The notes under the pieces were generated by a model. It had not been told where the DNA came from, searched no databases, and worked only from the letters and a program-made list of their open reading frames with translations. Shown here piece by piece: positions 48,043-56,703 of a DNA stretch of 64,000 nt. A program made the translations under genes and the position numbers. Position 1 is the first letter of the stretch. Each line of letters starts with the position of its first letter. Origin of the DNA: Mycobacterium sp. 852014-52450_SCH5900713 (GTDB taxonomy: Bacteria > Actinomycetota > Actinomycetes > Mycobacteriales > Mycobacteriaceae); assembly GCF_001667075.1 (NCBI RefSeq), contig NZ_LZIL01000005.1:1-64000 (forward strand), in the 5' to 3' direction.

Positions 48043-49572
48043 ATGAGAGTCGGCATCGACTTTGGCACCACACACACTGTCGTTGCGGCCGTCGACCGAG
48101 GCAACTACCCCGTCATCTCGTTTGACGGCGTCGACGCGTGGCCGTCGATCGTTGCGGGCAACGCCGCCGGGGACTTGCGGTTCGGCGCGGAGGCCGCCGC
48201 CGTCCGCCACGACCCGGGGTGGTTGGTGTTGCGATCGTTCAAACGTCTGCTCAACGACGCCGGGCCCCAGACCGAGGTGAGCCTGGCCGGCCGCAGCCAT
48301 CGACTGGCCGACCTGCTCACCGGCTTTCTGGCACAGCTCAAGAGCGACTTACTGCGCCACTCCAACGCCAGCCTCACCGCGGGGGAAACCATCGAGGCCG
48401 CTATCAGCGTGCCGGCCAACGCCTCGAGCGCCCAGCGCCTGCTGACACTGGATGCCTTCGTCGCGGCGGGGTTCCACGTCGTCGCGCTACTCAACGAGCC
48501 GTCGGCCGCGAGCCTGGAATACGCGCACCGGTACCGCTCCACGATCACCGCCAAACGGGAATACGTCCTCATCTACGACCTGGGCGGCGGCACCTTCGAC
48601 GCGTCGCTGCTCAAGATGACCGGGCACGCGAACGAGGTCGTCATCAGTGAGGGCATCCAGCGCCTGGGCGGCGACGACTTCGACGAGGCGATCGTCGACC
48701 TCGTCCTGGCCGGTTCGCGGCTCTCCGGGGTGGACGACGCCGCCCGCGACCTGCTGCGGGAGGAGTGCGCCGCACGCAAAGAGGCCGTGGGTCCGCAGAC
48801 CCGCCGCTTCCTGGTGGACCTGTCGGGCGTCGACGGGGCGGACCGGCCCCCGTTCTCGTGTCTGGTCGACGACGTCTATGCGGCCTGCGCGCCGCTGGTC
48901 GACAAGACGATGAAGCTGCTCGAACGCGTCCTGCACAACCCGGCGCCGGGCGGCGCCGACGTGACCTGGTCGGAGGTCGCCGGCATCTACGTCGTGGGCG
49001 GCGCCGGAAGCTTCCCGCTCGTTTCGCGGATGCTGCGCACCGCCTTCGGCGACAAGCGGGTCAAACGCTCACCGCACCCCTTCGCGGCCACCGCGATCGG
49101 CCTGGCCGTCTTCCTCGACAAGGAATCAAATTTCGCACTCGCCGAACGCTTCTCGCGCAACTTCGGCGTTTTCCGCGAGGCCGAGGCCGGCGCCGGTGTC
49201 ATCTTCGACCCGATCGTGTGCAAGGACGTCTCATTGCCCGCCGATGGGCGCACCCCGCTGGTGGTGAAGCGGACCTACCGGGCGGCGCACAACATCGGCC
49301 ACTTCCGGTTCGTCGAGTGCAGCCGCCTGGTCAACGGCCGACCCGACGGCGACGTGACGCCCTACGATCCGGTGTTGTTCCCGTTCGACCCGGCCCTGCA
49401 CGGGCGCGACGACCTCGGGCGCCAGCCCGTCGGCCGGTGGCGGGACGGGCCCGATGTCGAGGAACGGTACGTCATCACGCCGAGCGGTGCGGTCGAAGTG
49501 ACCCTGACGACGCAGCCGGCCGGATTCAAACGCACCTTCCGCCTGGAGCGCCGCGCCTCCGCGAGCGCGTGA
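48043..49572 (+). CDS. Hsp70-like protein without canonical lid
   Basis: 509 residues. The actin-like ATPase has phosphate 1 VGIDFGTTHTVVAAVDRG, the connect segment LLNEPSAASLEYA, phosphate 2 IYDLGGGTFDASLLKM and the adenosine motif VVGGAGSFPLVSRML. DnaK needs about 600 residues; here the C-terminal 130 residues do not resemble the usual substrate domain or helical lid. The same class is common in actinobacteria beside unrelated genes, and clients are unknown. It starts 9 nt after cstA and is followed after 7 nt by a nitroreductase, so the three are likely one transcript. Confidence 0.84.
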   Translation: MRVGIDFGTTHTVVAAVDRGNYPVISFDGVDAWPSIVAGNAAGDLRFGAEAAAVRHDPGWLVLRSFKRLLNDAGPQTEVSLAGRSHRLADLLTGFLAQLKSDLLRHSNASLTAGETIEAAISVPANASSAQRLLTLDAFVAAGFHVVALLNEPSAASLEYAHRYRSTITAKREYVLIYDLGGGTFDASLLKMTGHANEVVISEGIQRLGGDDFDEAIVDLVLAGSRLSGVDDAARDLLREECAARKEAVGPQTRRFLVDLSGVDGADRPPFSCLVDDVYAACAPLVDKTMKLLERVLHNPAPGGADVTWSEVAGIYVVGGAGSFPLVSRMLRTAFGDKRVKRSPHPFAATAIGLAVFLDKESNFALAERFSRNFGVFREAEAGAGVIFDPIVCKDVSLPADGRTPLVVKRTYRAAHNIGHFRFVECSRLVNGRPDGDVTPYDPVLFPFDPALHGRDDLGRQPVGRWRDGPDVEERYVITPSGAVEVTLTTQPAGFKRTFRLERRASASA

Positions 49573-49579
49573 CGCGGCC

Positions 49580-50245
49580 ATGGAGCTGTACGACGTCATG
49601 CGGACGACGTTCGCGGCGCGCGACTTCACCGACGACCCGGTGCCCGACGAGGTGTTGTGGCGCATCTTCGACAACGCCCGGTTCGCCCCGAGCGGGGGCA
49701 ACCGGCAGGGCGCCCACATCACCGTGGTGCGCGACCCAGACACCCGTCGCCGCCTCGCCGAGCTGGGCGTGACCGCGGCCCGGCGCTACTACGCCCAGCT
49801 GCAGGCGGGTGAAAACCCTTGGAATTCAATCCATCCCAGCGGCGTGCCGCAGGACGTCATCGACCAGACCGAGATCCCCGACACTTTCGTCGCGCCGATC
49901 GCGAAAGCGCCAGTCGTTCTTGTGGTTTCGGTCGACCTGACCGTCGTCGCATCCATCGATCAGGACCTGGACCGCGTCGGCCTGGCCGGCGGCGCGTCGG
50001 TCTACCCGCTGATCTGGAACATTCTGCTGGCCGCCCGTAGCGAGGGGTACGGCGGCACCATCACGACCATGGCCATCGCGGCCGAGGACCGGGTCCGCCG
50101 GCTGCTGGGAATCCCCGACCTGCACGCGCTCGCCGCGGTTGTGCCCCTTGGCAAACCGGTGCGCCAGCCGACCAAGCTGCGCCGCCGCCCGGTCGGGGAA
50201 TTCATCACTCGCGACCGTTTCGATGGTCCGGCGTTCGAGGGCTGA
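49580..50245 (+). CDS. Nitroreductase-family flavoprotein
   Basis: 221 residues. FMN-binding pattern at the start: YDVMRTTFAARDFTDDPVPDEVLWRIFDNARFAPSGGNRQ, with the phosphate-binding S and R; the middle GASVYPLIWNILLAARSEGYGGTITT is the helix at the dimer interface; GIPDLHALAAVVPLGKP closes the fold. Proteins of this type use NAD(P)H to reduce nitro compounds, quinones or flavins. Translationally close to the Hsp70-like gene. Similar proteins are DosR-regulated in mycobacteria, but no box was found in front of this one. Confidence 0.88.
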   Translation: MELYDVMRTTFAARDFTDDPVPDEVLWRIFDNARFAPSGGNRQGAHITVVRDPDTRRRLAELGVTAARRYYAQLQAGENPWNSIHPSGVPQDVIDQTEIPDTFVAPIAKAPVVLVVSVDLTVVASIDQDLDRVGLAGGASVYPLIWNILLAARSEGYGGTITTMAIAAEDRVRRLLGIPDLHALAAVVPLGKPVRQPTKLRRRPVGEFITRDRFDGPAFEG

Positions 50246-50259
50246 GGGGCTGTCCGTCC

Positions 50260-50724
50260 CTATTCGATGACATCGGCGTAGATGTCCAGCAGGCGGAACC
50301 TTGTCGCATCGAGATGCTCTCCGAGAACCGCGATCACACGCTTCTGCAGCTCGTACCCCAGTTCGTGGTCCTCTTCGCACTTGCCGCGCAGGCACTTGCC
50401 GTCGAAACCGATGGCGCGCGTCGTCTCGACCGCCCGCGCGTCGAACCGCCAGTTGTACGGTGGCACCAACCACGACCAGCCAAGGATGTCTCCGTCTCCG
50501 AGTGTCTGCACCGTCAAGCTGCCACGGCCCAGCGCGGGGGTTTCCAGCGCGATCCTGCCGGCGCGGATGAGGTAGAAGTGATCGGCGGGCTGGCCCTCGC
50601 GGAAGATCAACTCACCCGCGGTGAAGCGCAGGTTTGCCGCACACCCGACCGCCAACTGCACATAGCGCGGGTCCATCCCGCGGAAGAACGGGTGTCTGGC
50701 TAGAACGCCCTCTAGCGTCCGCAC
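50260..50724 (-). CDS. Cyclic-nucleotide-binding-domain protein
   Basis: 154 residues. A single cNMP-binding beta-roll: GELIFREGQPADHFYLIRAGRIALE then LGDGDILGWSWLVPPYNWRFDARAVETTRAIGF. The phosphate-binding cassette usually has RTA; here it reads NWRFDARAV, so binding of cAMP or cGMP is uncertain. No DNA-binding or channel domain is attached. A pair of cysteines (CLRGKC) near the end may be redox-active. Convergent with the nitroreductase; alone in its transcript. Confidence 0.85.
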   Translation of the reverse strand: MRTLEGVLARHPFFRGMDPRYVQLAVGCAANLRFTAGELIFREGQPADHFYLIRAGRIALETPALGRGSLTVQTLGDGDILGWSWLVPPYNWRFDARAVETTRAIGFDGKCLRGKCEEDHELGYELQKRVIAVLGEHLDATRFRLLDIYADVIE

Positions 50725-50862
50725 TGCCTGTTTCCTTCACCGGTGCCGATCAATCCTTAAGACGGACGATAGTTGATGATGAAGGCCAACGTTCGGCGAT
50801 CGAAGAGAAGAATTACCACGGCATAGCCCTGCCTTGCGTCTCGGCGATAAGGAGCCATCCGA

Positions 50863-51693
50863 ATGTCCACCTGGTTCATCACCGGCTGCTCGACCGGACT
50901 CGGTCGCGCGCTTGCCGAGGCCGTCATCGGGGCCGGTCACAACGCCGTCGTCACCGCGCGCGACGTCGCGAAGGTCGCCGACCTGGCCTCGGCCGCGCCC
51001 GAGCGGGTGCTCGCCGTCGCCCTCGACGTCACCGCCCCCGCACAGGTCGCCTCGGCGGTACGCGAGGCCCACGCCCGGTTCGGCGTCCCGGACGTACTGG
51101 TCAACAATGCCGGCTACGGGTACCGCGCCGCGGTCGAGGAGGGCGACGACGCCGATGTGCGCACGCTGTTCGAGACGCACTTCTTCGGCACGGTCGCCAT
51201 GACCAAGGCCGTCCTGCCCGGCATGCGGGCACGCCGCAGCGGCGCGATCGTCAACATCTCCTCGATCGGCGCAACGGCGACTCCGGTGGGCTCCGGCTAC
51301 TACGCGGCGGCCAAGGCGGCCATCGAAGGCATGAGCGGCGCTCTGCGCGGTGAGCTTGCCCCGCTGGGCATTTCGGTGACCGTCGTCGAGCCGGGCGCGT
51401 TCCGCACCGATTTCGCCGGACGCTCGCTCGTGCAGTCGTCCACCGTCATCGACGACTACGCCGCGACCGCCGGGCAGCGCCGTAAGGAGAACGACACCAT
51501 GCACGGGAACCAGGCGGGCGACCCCGCCAAAGCGGCCACCGCGATCATCGCGGCGGTCGAATCCGACGAGCCGCCCGGCTTCCTGCTTCTCGGTCCGGAC
51601 GCTCTTGGTCTTTATCGCTATGTCGCGGAGGCGCGCGCGGTTGAGATCGCGAAGTGGGAAGGGCTGACGAGCGGCACTAACTTCGGGCCGTAA
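50863..51693 (+). CDS. Short-chain dehydrogenase
   Basis: 276 residues. TGCSTGLGRALAEAVI cofactor motif, VNNAGYGYR, catalytic NISSIGATATPVGSGYYAAAKAAIEG. The C-terminal part (PGFLLLGPDALGLYRYVAEA) is like oxidoreductases of the YciK/retinol group. Possibly related in role to the adjacent alcohol dehydrogenase-P450 operon (oxidation of the same alcohol or ketone), although on the opposite strand. GATAAGGAG stands before the ATG. Substrate not known. Confidence 0.87.
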   Translation: MSTWFITGCSTGLGRALAEAVIGAGHNAVVTARDVAKVADLASAAPERVLAVALDVTAPAQVASAVREAHARFGVPDVLVNNAGYGYRAAVEEGDDADVRTLFETHFFGTVAMTKAVLPGMRARRSGAIVNISSIGATATPVGSGYYAAAKAAIEGMSGALRGELAPLGISVTVVEPGAFRTDFAGRSLVQSSTVIDDYAATAGQRRKENDTMHGNQAGDPAKAATAIIAAVESDEPPGFLLLGPDALGLYRYVAEARAVEIAKWEGLTSGTNFGP

Positions 51694-51811
51694 TCCGGCG
51701 GCGCCAACGTGCGAAGCTCCTCCATCGGCCGGCGGCGTGGTGCGCGGCGCTGACGCCGGCCGGGATGCCCAGCGGGGCAGCGATAATGACGACGATGGTG
51801 ATGAGGGTCAT
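51677..51811 (-). CDS. Possible 44-residue membrane peptide
   Basis: ATG 51811 opens a frame starting MTLITIVVIIAAPLGIPAG, one hydrophobic helix, then an Arg/Trp-rich tail. It begins 7 nt behind the alcohol dehydrogenase stop and overlaps the SDR end by 17 bp antisense. Single-helix peptides of this kind occur, but no ribosome site is clear and the codon signal is weak. Confidence 0.33.
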   Translation of the reverse strand: MTLITIVVIIAAPLGIPAGVSAAHHAAGRWRSFARWRRRITARS

Positions 51812-51818
51812 GGCCGCT

Positions 51819-52925
51819 TCAGAACCGGATCAGGCCGCGGAGATTGACCCCGGCGTGCAAGTCGGCGTAGCCGGTGTTGATCTCGTCGAGGGTGTATTCC
51901 CGGGTGACGAGCTCGTCGAGCTTCAGCCGTCCGGCGCGGTACAGGTCGAGCATCCTGGGTATGTCGTGCCGGGGATTGGATGACCCGAAAAGCGAACCGC
52001 GAACCTGCTTTTCGTACAGGGTCAAATCGAAGAGCGACATGGCGACGGACGTGTCGGTCGGATGCGGGATCGCGGTCATCACCACCCTGCCGCGCTTGCC
52101 GACCAGGCTCAGCGCCTGAGCCACATACGCGCCTTCGGCCGAGTCGGTGCTGACCACGCAGACGTCGGCTCTCTGGCCGCGCGTCAGGTCGGTGATCAGG
52201 GCTTGCGCCTCGTCGACCGTCGCCGCGGTGTGGGTGGCGCCGAACTCCAGTGAACGGCCCCGCTTGTACTCCACGGGATCCAGCGCGACGATCACGCGTG
52301 CCCCCGCGATCCGCGCGCCTTGCACCGCGTTCATGCCGATCCCGCCCACGCCCATGACCACCACCGTGTCGCCGTCACGCGCTTCGCCGGTGCGCACCAT
52401 GCTGCCGTAGCCGGTGGTGACTCCGCATCCCACCAGGGCGGCGGTGTCGAGCGCGGTGGATGGATCGACCTTGATCACCGATGCCAGTGGGACCACCGTG
52501 TATTCGGAGAACGTTCCCAGCACGCACATTTGGCCCAGCGCTTGGCCTTTCGCGTGGAATCGGAAAGTGCCGTCGAGTTGCGGTCCCGCGATGATGGCGG
52601 CGCCGAGCACGCACAGGTTGCTCATGCCGCGCGAACACGGTTCGCAGCGGCCGCAGGCGGGGATGAAGCTGAGCGCAACCGAATCGCCTTCGGCGACTTC
52701 GGTGACGCCCGGGCCGACATCGACGACGACGCCGGCGCCCTCATGCCCACCGACGACCGGTAGCTGCATCGGCATGTCGCCGGTGATCAGGTGGTCATCG
52801 GAGTGGCACAGCCCGGCGGCGGCCATCTTGACCAGGACCTCGTTCTCCTTGGGCCCGTCGAGATCGACCTCTTCGACCTCCCACTTCTGGTGCAGCCCCC
52901 ACAGCACCGCTGCTTTCGTTTTCAT
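51819..52925 (-). CDS. Zinc alcohol dehydrogenase, NDMA-dependent type (AdhD-like)
   Basis: 368 residues. Catalytic zinc site AGLCHSDDHLITGDMP plus GGHEGAGVVVDVG; structural zinc cysteines CGRCEPCSRGMSNLC; nucleotide motif VMGVGGIGMNAVQGARIAG. The sequence agrees with the mycothiol/NDMA-dependent alcohol dehydrogenase group, in which the cofactor is bound tightly and reoxidised by an electron acceptor. Similar to AdhD of the mymA operon (Rv3086). It lies 16 nt after a P450 gene on the same strand, so it probably oxidises the alcohol produced by it. The start ATG 52925 was chosen over 52985. Confidence 0.9.
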   Translation of the reverse strand: MKTKAAVLWGLHQKWEVEEVDLDGPKENEVLVKMAAAGLCHSDDHLITGDMPMQLPVVGGHEGAGVVVDVGPGVTEVAEGDSVALSFIPACGRCEPCSRGMSNLCVLGAAIIAGPQLDGTFRFHAKGQALGQMCVLGTFSEYTVVPLASVIKVDPSTALDTAALVGCGVTTGYGSMVRTGEARDGDTVVVMGVGGIGMNAVQGARIAGARVIVALDPVEYKRGRSLEFGATHTAATVDEAQALITDLTRGQRADVCVVSTDSAEGAYVAQALSLVGKRGRVVMTAIPHPTDTSVAMSLFDLTLYEKQVRGSLFGSSNPRHDIPRMLDLYRAGRLKLDELVTREYTLDEINTGYADLHAGVNLRGLIRF

Positions 52926-52941
52926 CGAAAACTCCTTGGGA

Positions 52942-54219
52942 TCAGCGCTTCTCGGGTGTCCAGGTTGCCGGCAGGCTGTTGACACCGTTGATGAAGTTGG
53001 CCAGGGCGTAATTGGGCCGCGGTGCCGAGATGTCCGGGATGCGCGTGTAGACCTCGGTCAGCAACGCCTTGAGCATGGTGCGCGCCAGCGCCGCGCCCAG
53101 GCAGAAGTGCGGACCGCCGCCGCCGAAGGCGATGTGCGGGTTCGGGTTTCGCAAGATGTTGAACAAGTGCGGGTCTTCGAAGACTTCCTCGTCGCGGTTG
53201 CCGGAGTAGTACCACAGCACCACCTTGTCGCCGGCCTTGATCTCCGAGCCGCGCACGGTGATGTCCTGGGTGGCGGTGCGGCGCATGTGCAGCAGCGGCG
53301 ACCCCCAGCGCAACACCTCCTCGACGGCGGTGCCGACCCGGCCCTCGACGTCCTCGACGAGCAGGGCGCGCTGGTCGGGGAATTTCGAGAGGGCGGCGAT
53401 GGCGTGGGCCGAGGCGTGCCGCGTGGTGTCGTTGGACGCGACACCCATCAAAACGAAGAAGGCCTTCAGCTCGTCGTCGGTCATCTTCTTGCCGTCGAAC
53501 TCGGCCTGCACCATCCAGGTCATCAGGTCGTCGCCGGGGTTGGCCCGCCGCTCGGGGATCAAGACCGTAGCCACCGCGTGCAGATCCATCACGGCGCCCA
53601 TGAACAGTTCGAGTTCGCTCTGCTCGCCGCGAATGTTCGGGTCTGTCCAGCCCACGAGCCGCTGCGCGGCGCTGACGGCCTGGTCACGCAGTTCACCTTC
53701 GGGCAGGCCGAAGAAGCTGCCGAAAATGCGGCCGGGCAGCTTGACCGAGACGAGTTGGACGAAGTCACCCTCACCCAGGTGCGCCATCTCGCTGACCAGG
53801 TCGTGGGCGTGGCCACGGATCCAGCCTTCCAAGCGGCGCACGTTTTTGGGCTTGAAGGCCTCCGTCGTGATTCCGCGCAGCTGGGTGTGCCGCGGGGCGT
53901 CCATGGCGATGAACGACTGGGCGATCTCCACCGCCTCGGGGGCGAAGTCCTCCATGGTGATGCCCTGCGCCGAGGAGAAGATCTCCGGGTGGCGGCTGGC
54001 CATCCGGATGTCCTCTTGTTTGGTCAGGGACCAGAAGCCCCTGGTGTTGAGCTCGGGAGGCAGCAGATCCGACTCCGCGGGGCGGCTCCAGGGCACGGGG
54101 TCCTCCGCGCGCAGGACGGCGAAGGCGGCGTCCCGCTGTTCCGGGGGTTTCGCCCAGAACTCGCGGGCGCTCAGATCGATGTCTTTATGGGTAGGCGCGG
54201 TCGTGGGTGCGGTGGTCAT
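52942..54219 (-). CDS. Cytochrome P450
   Basis: 425 residues, a bacterial class I P450. The heme loop is IAFGGGGPHFCLGAALAR; the I-helix is MGVASNDTTRHASAHA with the acid/Thr pair; the ExxR motif is EEVLR. The sequence resembles the steroid/terpene-oxidising CYP124-125-142 group of mycobacteria, though a family number is not assigned. It is first in a two-gene unit with the alcohol dehydrogenase, and a 3Fe-4S ferredoxin gene on the same strand lies 2.1 kb upstream, a possible electron donor. Start ATG 54219 with AGGG 6 nt upstream. Confidence 0.9.
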   Translation of the reverse strand: MTTAPTTAPTHKDIDLSAREFWAKPPEQRDAAFAVLRAEDPVPWSRPAESDLLPPELNTRGFWSLTKQEDIRMASRHPEIFSSAQGITMEDFAPEAVEIAQSFIAMDAPRHTQLRGITTEAFKPKNVRRLEGWIRGHAHDLVSEMAHLGEGDFVQLVSVKLPGRIFGSFFGLPEGELRDQAVSAAQRLVGWTDPNIRGEQSELELFMGAVMDLHAVATVLIPERRANPGDDLMTWMVQAEFDGKKMTDDELKAFFVLMGVASNDTTRHASAHAIAALSKFPDQRALLVEDVEGRVGTAVEEVLRWGSPLLHMRRTATQDITVRGSEIKAGDKVVLWYYSGNRDEEVFEDPHLFNILRNPNPHIAFGGGGPHFCLGAALARTMLKALLTEVYTRIPDISAPRPNYALANFINGVNSLPATWTPEKR

Positions 54220-54354
54220 CGGGGGCCCTTTCTGGCGGTGGGCAGTGGTGCACGTCACCGCGGTTAGCACCCATGCTGGTCAGCGCGGTGGCGGCGCGGC
54301 ACAGGCGCGAGTGCCAAACACTGGCCTGCGCGGGCCAGCCCACGGAACCGGCGA

Positions 54355-55653
54355 TCAGGCGACCGGTGCCCGGAAGGTGGCCACCAGGCCCCCGCCGTCG
54401 CGCGCGGCGAAGTCGACCCGTCCGCCCATCGCTTCGGCGATCTGCTGCACAATCCACAGGCCGAGTCCGGCGGTGCCACGTTGGCCGCCGACGCTGACGT
54501 ACTTGGTGGTCAGCTCGCCCAGGCTGTCGGCCGGGATCCCAGGCCCCCGGTCGGCCACCGCGCAGACCAATTCGTCGCCTTCCCGCGAGCACGTGACGTC
54601 GACCGGTTCACGCCGGCCGTGCCGGGAGGCGTTCTCCAGGAGGTTGGTCAGCAGCCGGCGCAGCCCTTGGGCGTTCACGGCCACGGCGCCAACGTCGCCA
54701 CTGACGCTCAGCCGCAACCGCGGCGCCGCCAGACCGACGGCGTCGGCGGCGGCAACGATGAGGTCGGCCACGTCGACGCGACGGACCCGCCCAGTCGAGA
54801 ATGTCGGCCGGCGACTCAGCGCGACGTCGGAGAGCGCGTCGAGCATGTCGGCCAGGTGGTGGACGTGGCGGGCCACCAGCTGCAGACTGGTTTCCCGGTC
54901 GGCCTGCGACATTGCCCGCTGCGAAGTCAGTGCCTCGGTCAGCGCCTCCAAAGACGTGACGGGAGTGCGGAATTCGTGCACCAGCACCTGAAGTCCGTCC
55001 TGTTGCGACTGGTATGAGCGCAGCAGGCGGGCCCGCAGGTCGCGTTCCTCTTCGGCGGCAGCGTGTTCGGTCTCGGCCTCTACCAGCGCCCGCACCCGGG
55101 AACGGTGTTCGCGTTCGGCGAGCGCGGAGAGCCCCGCGGTGATGATCGCGACGAAGATCAGATACACCGCCGACCACCCCGCCAGTAGGGCCGGAGCCGC
55201 GGCGACCGGAAGTCCGGGCGACGAAGTCAGCGCCACCGGAACATAGGCGGCGCCCAAAAGGATTGCGACCAACAAGGTTTCACCGAACGACAGCCGCGCC
55301 GCCGAGGCGATGACCGCCAGCGCCAGCACCGCTACCACCGGACTGTAGACGCCGCCGCTCAAGGCGATGAGCGCCAGCGTGAACGCCGAATCGAAGCCGG
55401 TGACCAGCCACGCGTACCTGGTGCGCCGCACCTCCAGCTGCGGATAGGCCATCACGACGGCCGCGTAGAGCATCGCGGCGCCCAACACCGCGACCGTGGC
55501 CGCGGTGTGCTGCCGGACCCACTGGGGTCCGATCGCCAGTAGCACCCCGATTGAGATGACCACGGCGACCCGCACCGCGACGACGATGCGGGCCAGCCCG
55601 TAGTCCTCGCCGTCGAAGTCCGTTCGATCGAGCGGTCTCACCCAGCTGACCAT
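54355..55653 (-). CDS. Sensor histidine kinase
   Basis: 432 residues. Six or so helices in the first 190 residues form a membrane sensor. The dimerisation domain carries the phosphorylated histidine in VHEFRTPVTSLEALTEAL, the EnvZ-like HisKA type. The ATPase has N box LLTNLLENASRHG, G1 DRGPGIPAD and G2 GLGLWIVQQIAEAMGG. The start ATG 55653 lies only 24 bp from the start of the divergent response regulator. Signal unknown; a six-helix 7TMR-like sensor suggests a membrane or lipid-phase cue. Confidence 0.9.
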   Translation of the reverse strand: MVSWVRPLDRTDFDGEDYGLARIVVAVRVAVVISIGVLLAIGPQWVRQHTAATVAVLGAAMLYAAVVMAYPQLEVRRTRYAWLVTGFDSAFTLALIALSGGVYSPVVAVLALAVIASAARLSFGETLLVAILLGAAYVPVALTSSPGLPVAAAPALLAGWSAVYLIFVAIITAGLSALAEREHRSRVRALVEAETEHAAAEEERDLRARLLRSYQSQQDGLQVLVHEFRTPVTSLEALTEALTSQRAMSQADRETSLQLVARHVHHLADMLDALSDVALSRRPTFSTGRVRRVDVADLIVAAADAVGLAAPRLRLSVSGDVGAVAVNAQGLRRLLTNLLENASRHGRREPVDVTCSREGDELVCAVADRGPGIPADSLGELTTKYVSVGGQRGTAGLGLWIVQQIAEAMGGRVDFAARDGGGLVATFRAPVA

Positions 55654-55677
55654 AGGGTTCGGGCTAGCATCGCGGCA

Positions 55678-56352
55678 ATGACTCGTTCGCCGTTTGTCGT
55701 GGTGATCGTCGACGACCATGAGCTGTTCGCGCAGGGCCTGGCCCTGTTGCTCACCCGCGAATGGGGCGAACTGTTCACCGTCGGCGGCCAGACGACGTAC
55801 GTGGAAGAGGCCGCCGACCTGGTGGCTCGCTGCGACGCCGATGTCGCGATCATCGACCTGTCGATGCCTCCCCTGGGCGGGGTCGCCGCCATCCGGCACA
55901 TCAAGGCGCGCCACCCGAAGACCCGGATCCTGGCGCTTTCGGGGACCGACGACCTGGGGCTGGCCGAAGAGGCGTTGCGGGCCGGAGCCGACGGTTTTCT
56001 GCCCAAAACCGCCAGGCCGGAGGCGCTGGCGGGGCCACTATGGACGATCGCCGAGGGGTTGCGGGTCGTCGACGGCGCCCTGCTCGATGGGCTGCTTAGC
56101 AACACCCGCAAGCCGCCGTCCGAGCTGCTGGACAGCCTCAGCGCGCAGGATTTCCAACTGTGGACGCTGCTCGCGACCGGCATGGAGACCGGTGACATCG
56201 CCCAGCGGATGCTGGTGTCGGAGCGCACCGCCAAACGCATGGTCGCCGGGCTGCTGCACAAACTCGGAGTCAACAACCGCATCGCCGCTGCCGCGTTGGC
56301 GGGGCGCTACCGGTTGCTCGATGACGTTGCCGAAACCGGTCGGATCAGTTGA
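55678..56352 (+). CDS. Response regulator, LuxR/NarL type
   Basis: 224 residues. Receiver domain with VIVDDHELFAQGLALLL, phosphoacceptor in AIIDLSMPPLGG, and LPKTAR lysine region; C-terminal HTH of the LuxR class (LSAQDFQLWTLLATGMETGDIAQRML then KRMVAGLLHKLGV). Divergent from the kinase and presumed partner. NarL-type regulators normally pair with HisKA_3 kinases, whereas this kinase has an EnvZ-type dimerisation domain, which is unusual. Ends overlapping the ferredoxin gene by 8 bp (convergent). Possible targets are the flanking ferredoxin, P450 and adhE genes. Confidence 0.9.
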   Translation: MTRSPFVVVIVDDHELFAQGLALLLTREWGELFTVGGQTTYVEEAADLVARCDADVAIIDLSMPPLGGVAAIRHIKARHPKTRILALSGTDDLGLAEEALRAGADGFLPKTARPEALAGPLWTIAEGLRVVDGALLDGLLSNTRKPPSELLDSLSAQDFQLWTLLATGMETGDIAQRMLVSERTAKRMVAGLLHKLGVNNRIAAAALAGRYRLLDDVAETGRIS

Positions 56353-56539
56353 GGATCCGGATCGCTTGCGCGGGGCACATCGCGGCCGCCCGAATCACCC
56401 GTTCGCGGTCGGCTTCGGGCGGGTCCGGCTCGAGCACCACCACCTGTTCGGCACCGTCGGGAATGTCGAACACGTCGGGAGCCGCCAGCAGGCATTGCCC
56501 GTGCCCCTCGCAGAGGTCGTAGTCGACGGTGATGCGCAT
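56345..56539 (-). CDS. 3Fe-4S ferredoxin
   Basis: 64 residues. Cysteine pattern DYDLCEGHGQCLLAAP, then AAAMCPAQAIRIL, as in small P450 ferredoxins of mycobacteria (position 2 cysteine replaced by His-containing CEGHGQC, the 3Fe-4S type). It passes electrons to P450s. ATG 56539 chosen over the longer frame. Convergent with the regulator, 165 bp divergent from adhE. The P450 at 52942 is the nearest partner. Confidence 0.9.
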   Translation of the reverse strand: MRITVDYDLCEGHGQCLLAAPDVFDIPDGAEQVVVLEPDPPEADRERVIRAAAMCPAQAIRILN

Positions 56540-56568
56540 GATCGCAGTATCGGCCCCTCCGGGGCACC

Positions 56569-56610
56569 GCGGACGGTCCGCCCGCGCCAGATGTGGCCTG
56601 GCCGGGCCAG
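56569..56610. promoter_or_regulatory. Two 13-bp palindromes upstream of ferredoxin and adhE
   Basis: GCGGACGGTCCGC (56569-56581) and CTGGCCGGGCCAG (56598-56610) are perfect palindromes in the divergent region. They could be binding sites or transcript hairpins. Confidence 0.35.
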
Positions 56611-56615
56611 CTAGT

Positions 56616-56635
56616 CCAGGGCCTTTCAGCCCTAG
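56616..56635 (+). promoter_or_regulatory. DosR-like box before adhE
   Basis: CCAGGGCCTTTCAGCCCTAG. The core GGGCCTTTCAGCCC compares with the DosR consensus GGGACT-WW-AGTCCC family and differs by one base from the GGGCCTTTCGGCCC form found in known boxes (from memory). It is 68 bp before the adhE ATG and 77 bp before the ferredoxin ATG. Confidence 0.6.
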
Positions 56636-56703
56636 GCGGACGACGCAGCATCTGCTCATTCTGGAGACCCTTAGCGTTCCCTTCCTGAGCCGAAAACCCG
56701 ATC

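Noticed and set aside
54220..54354. GGGCCCTTTCTGG before the P450 as a DosR box
   Set aside because: Symmetry is broken; core does not match.
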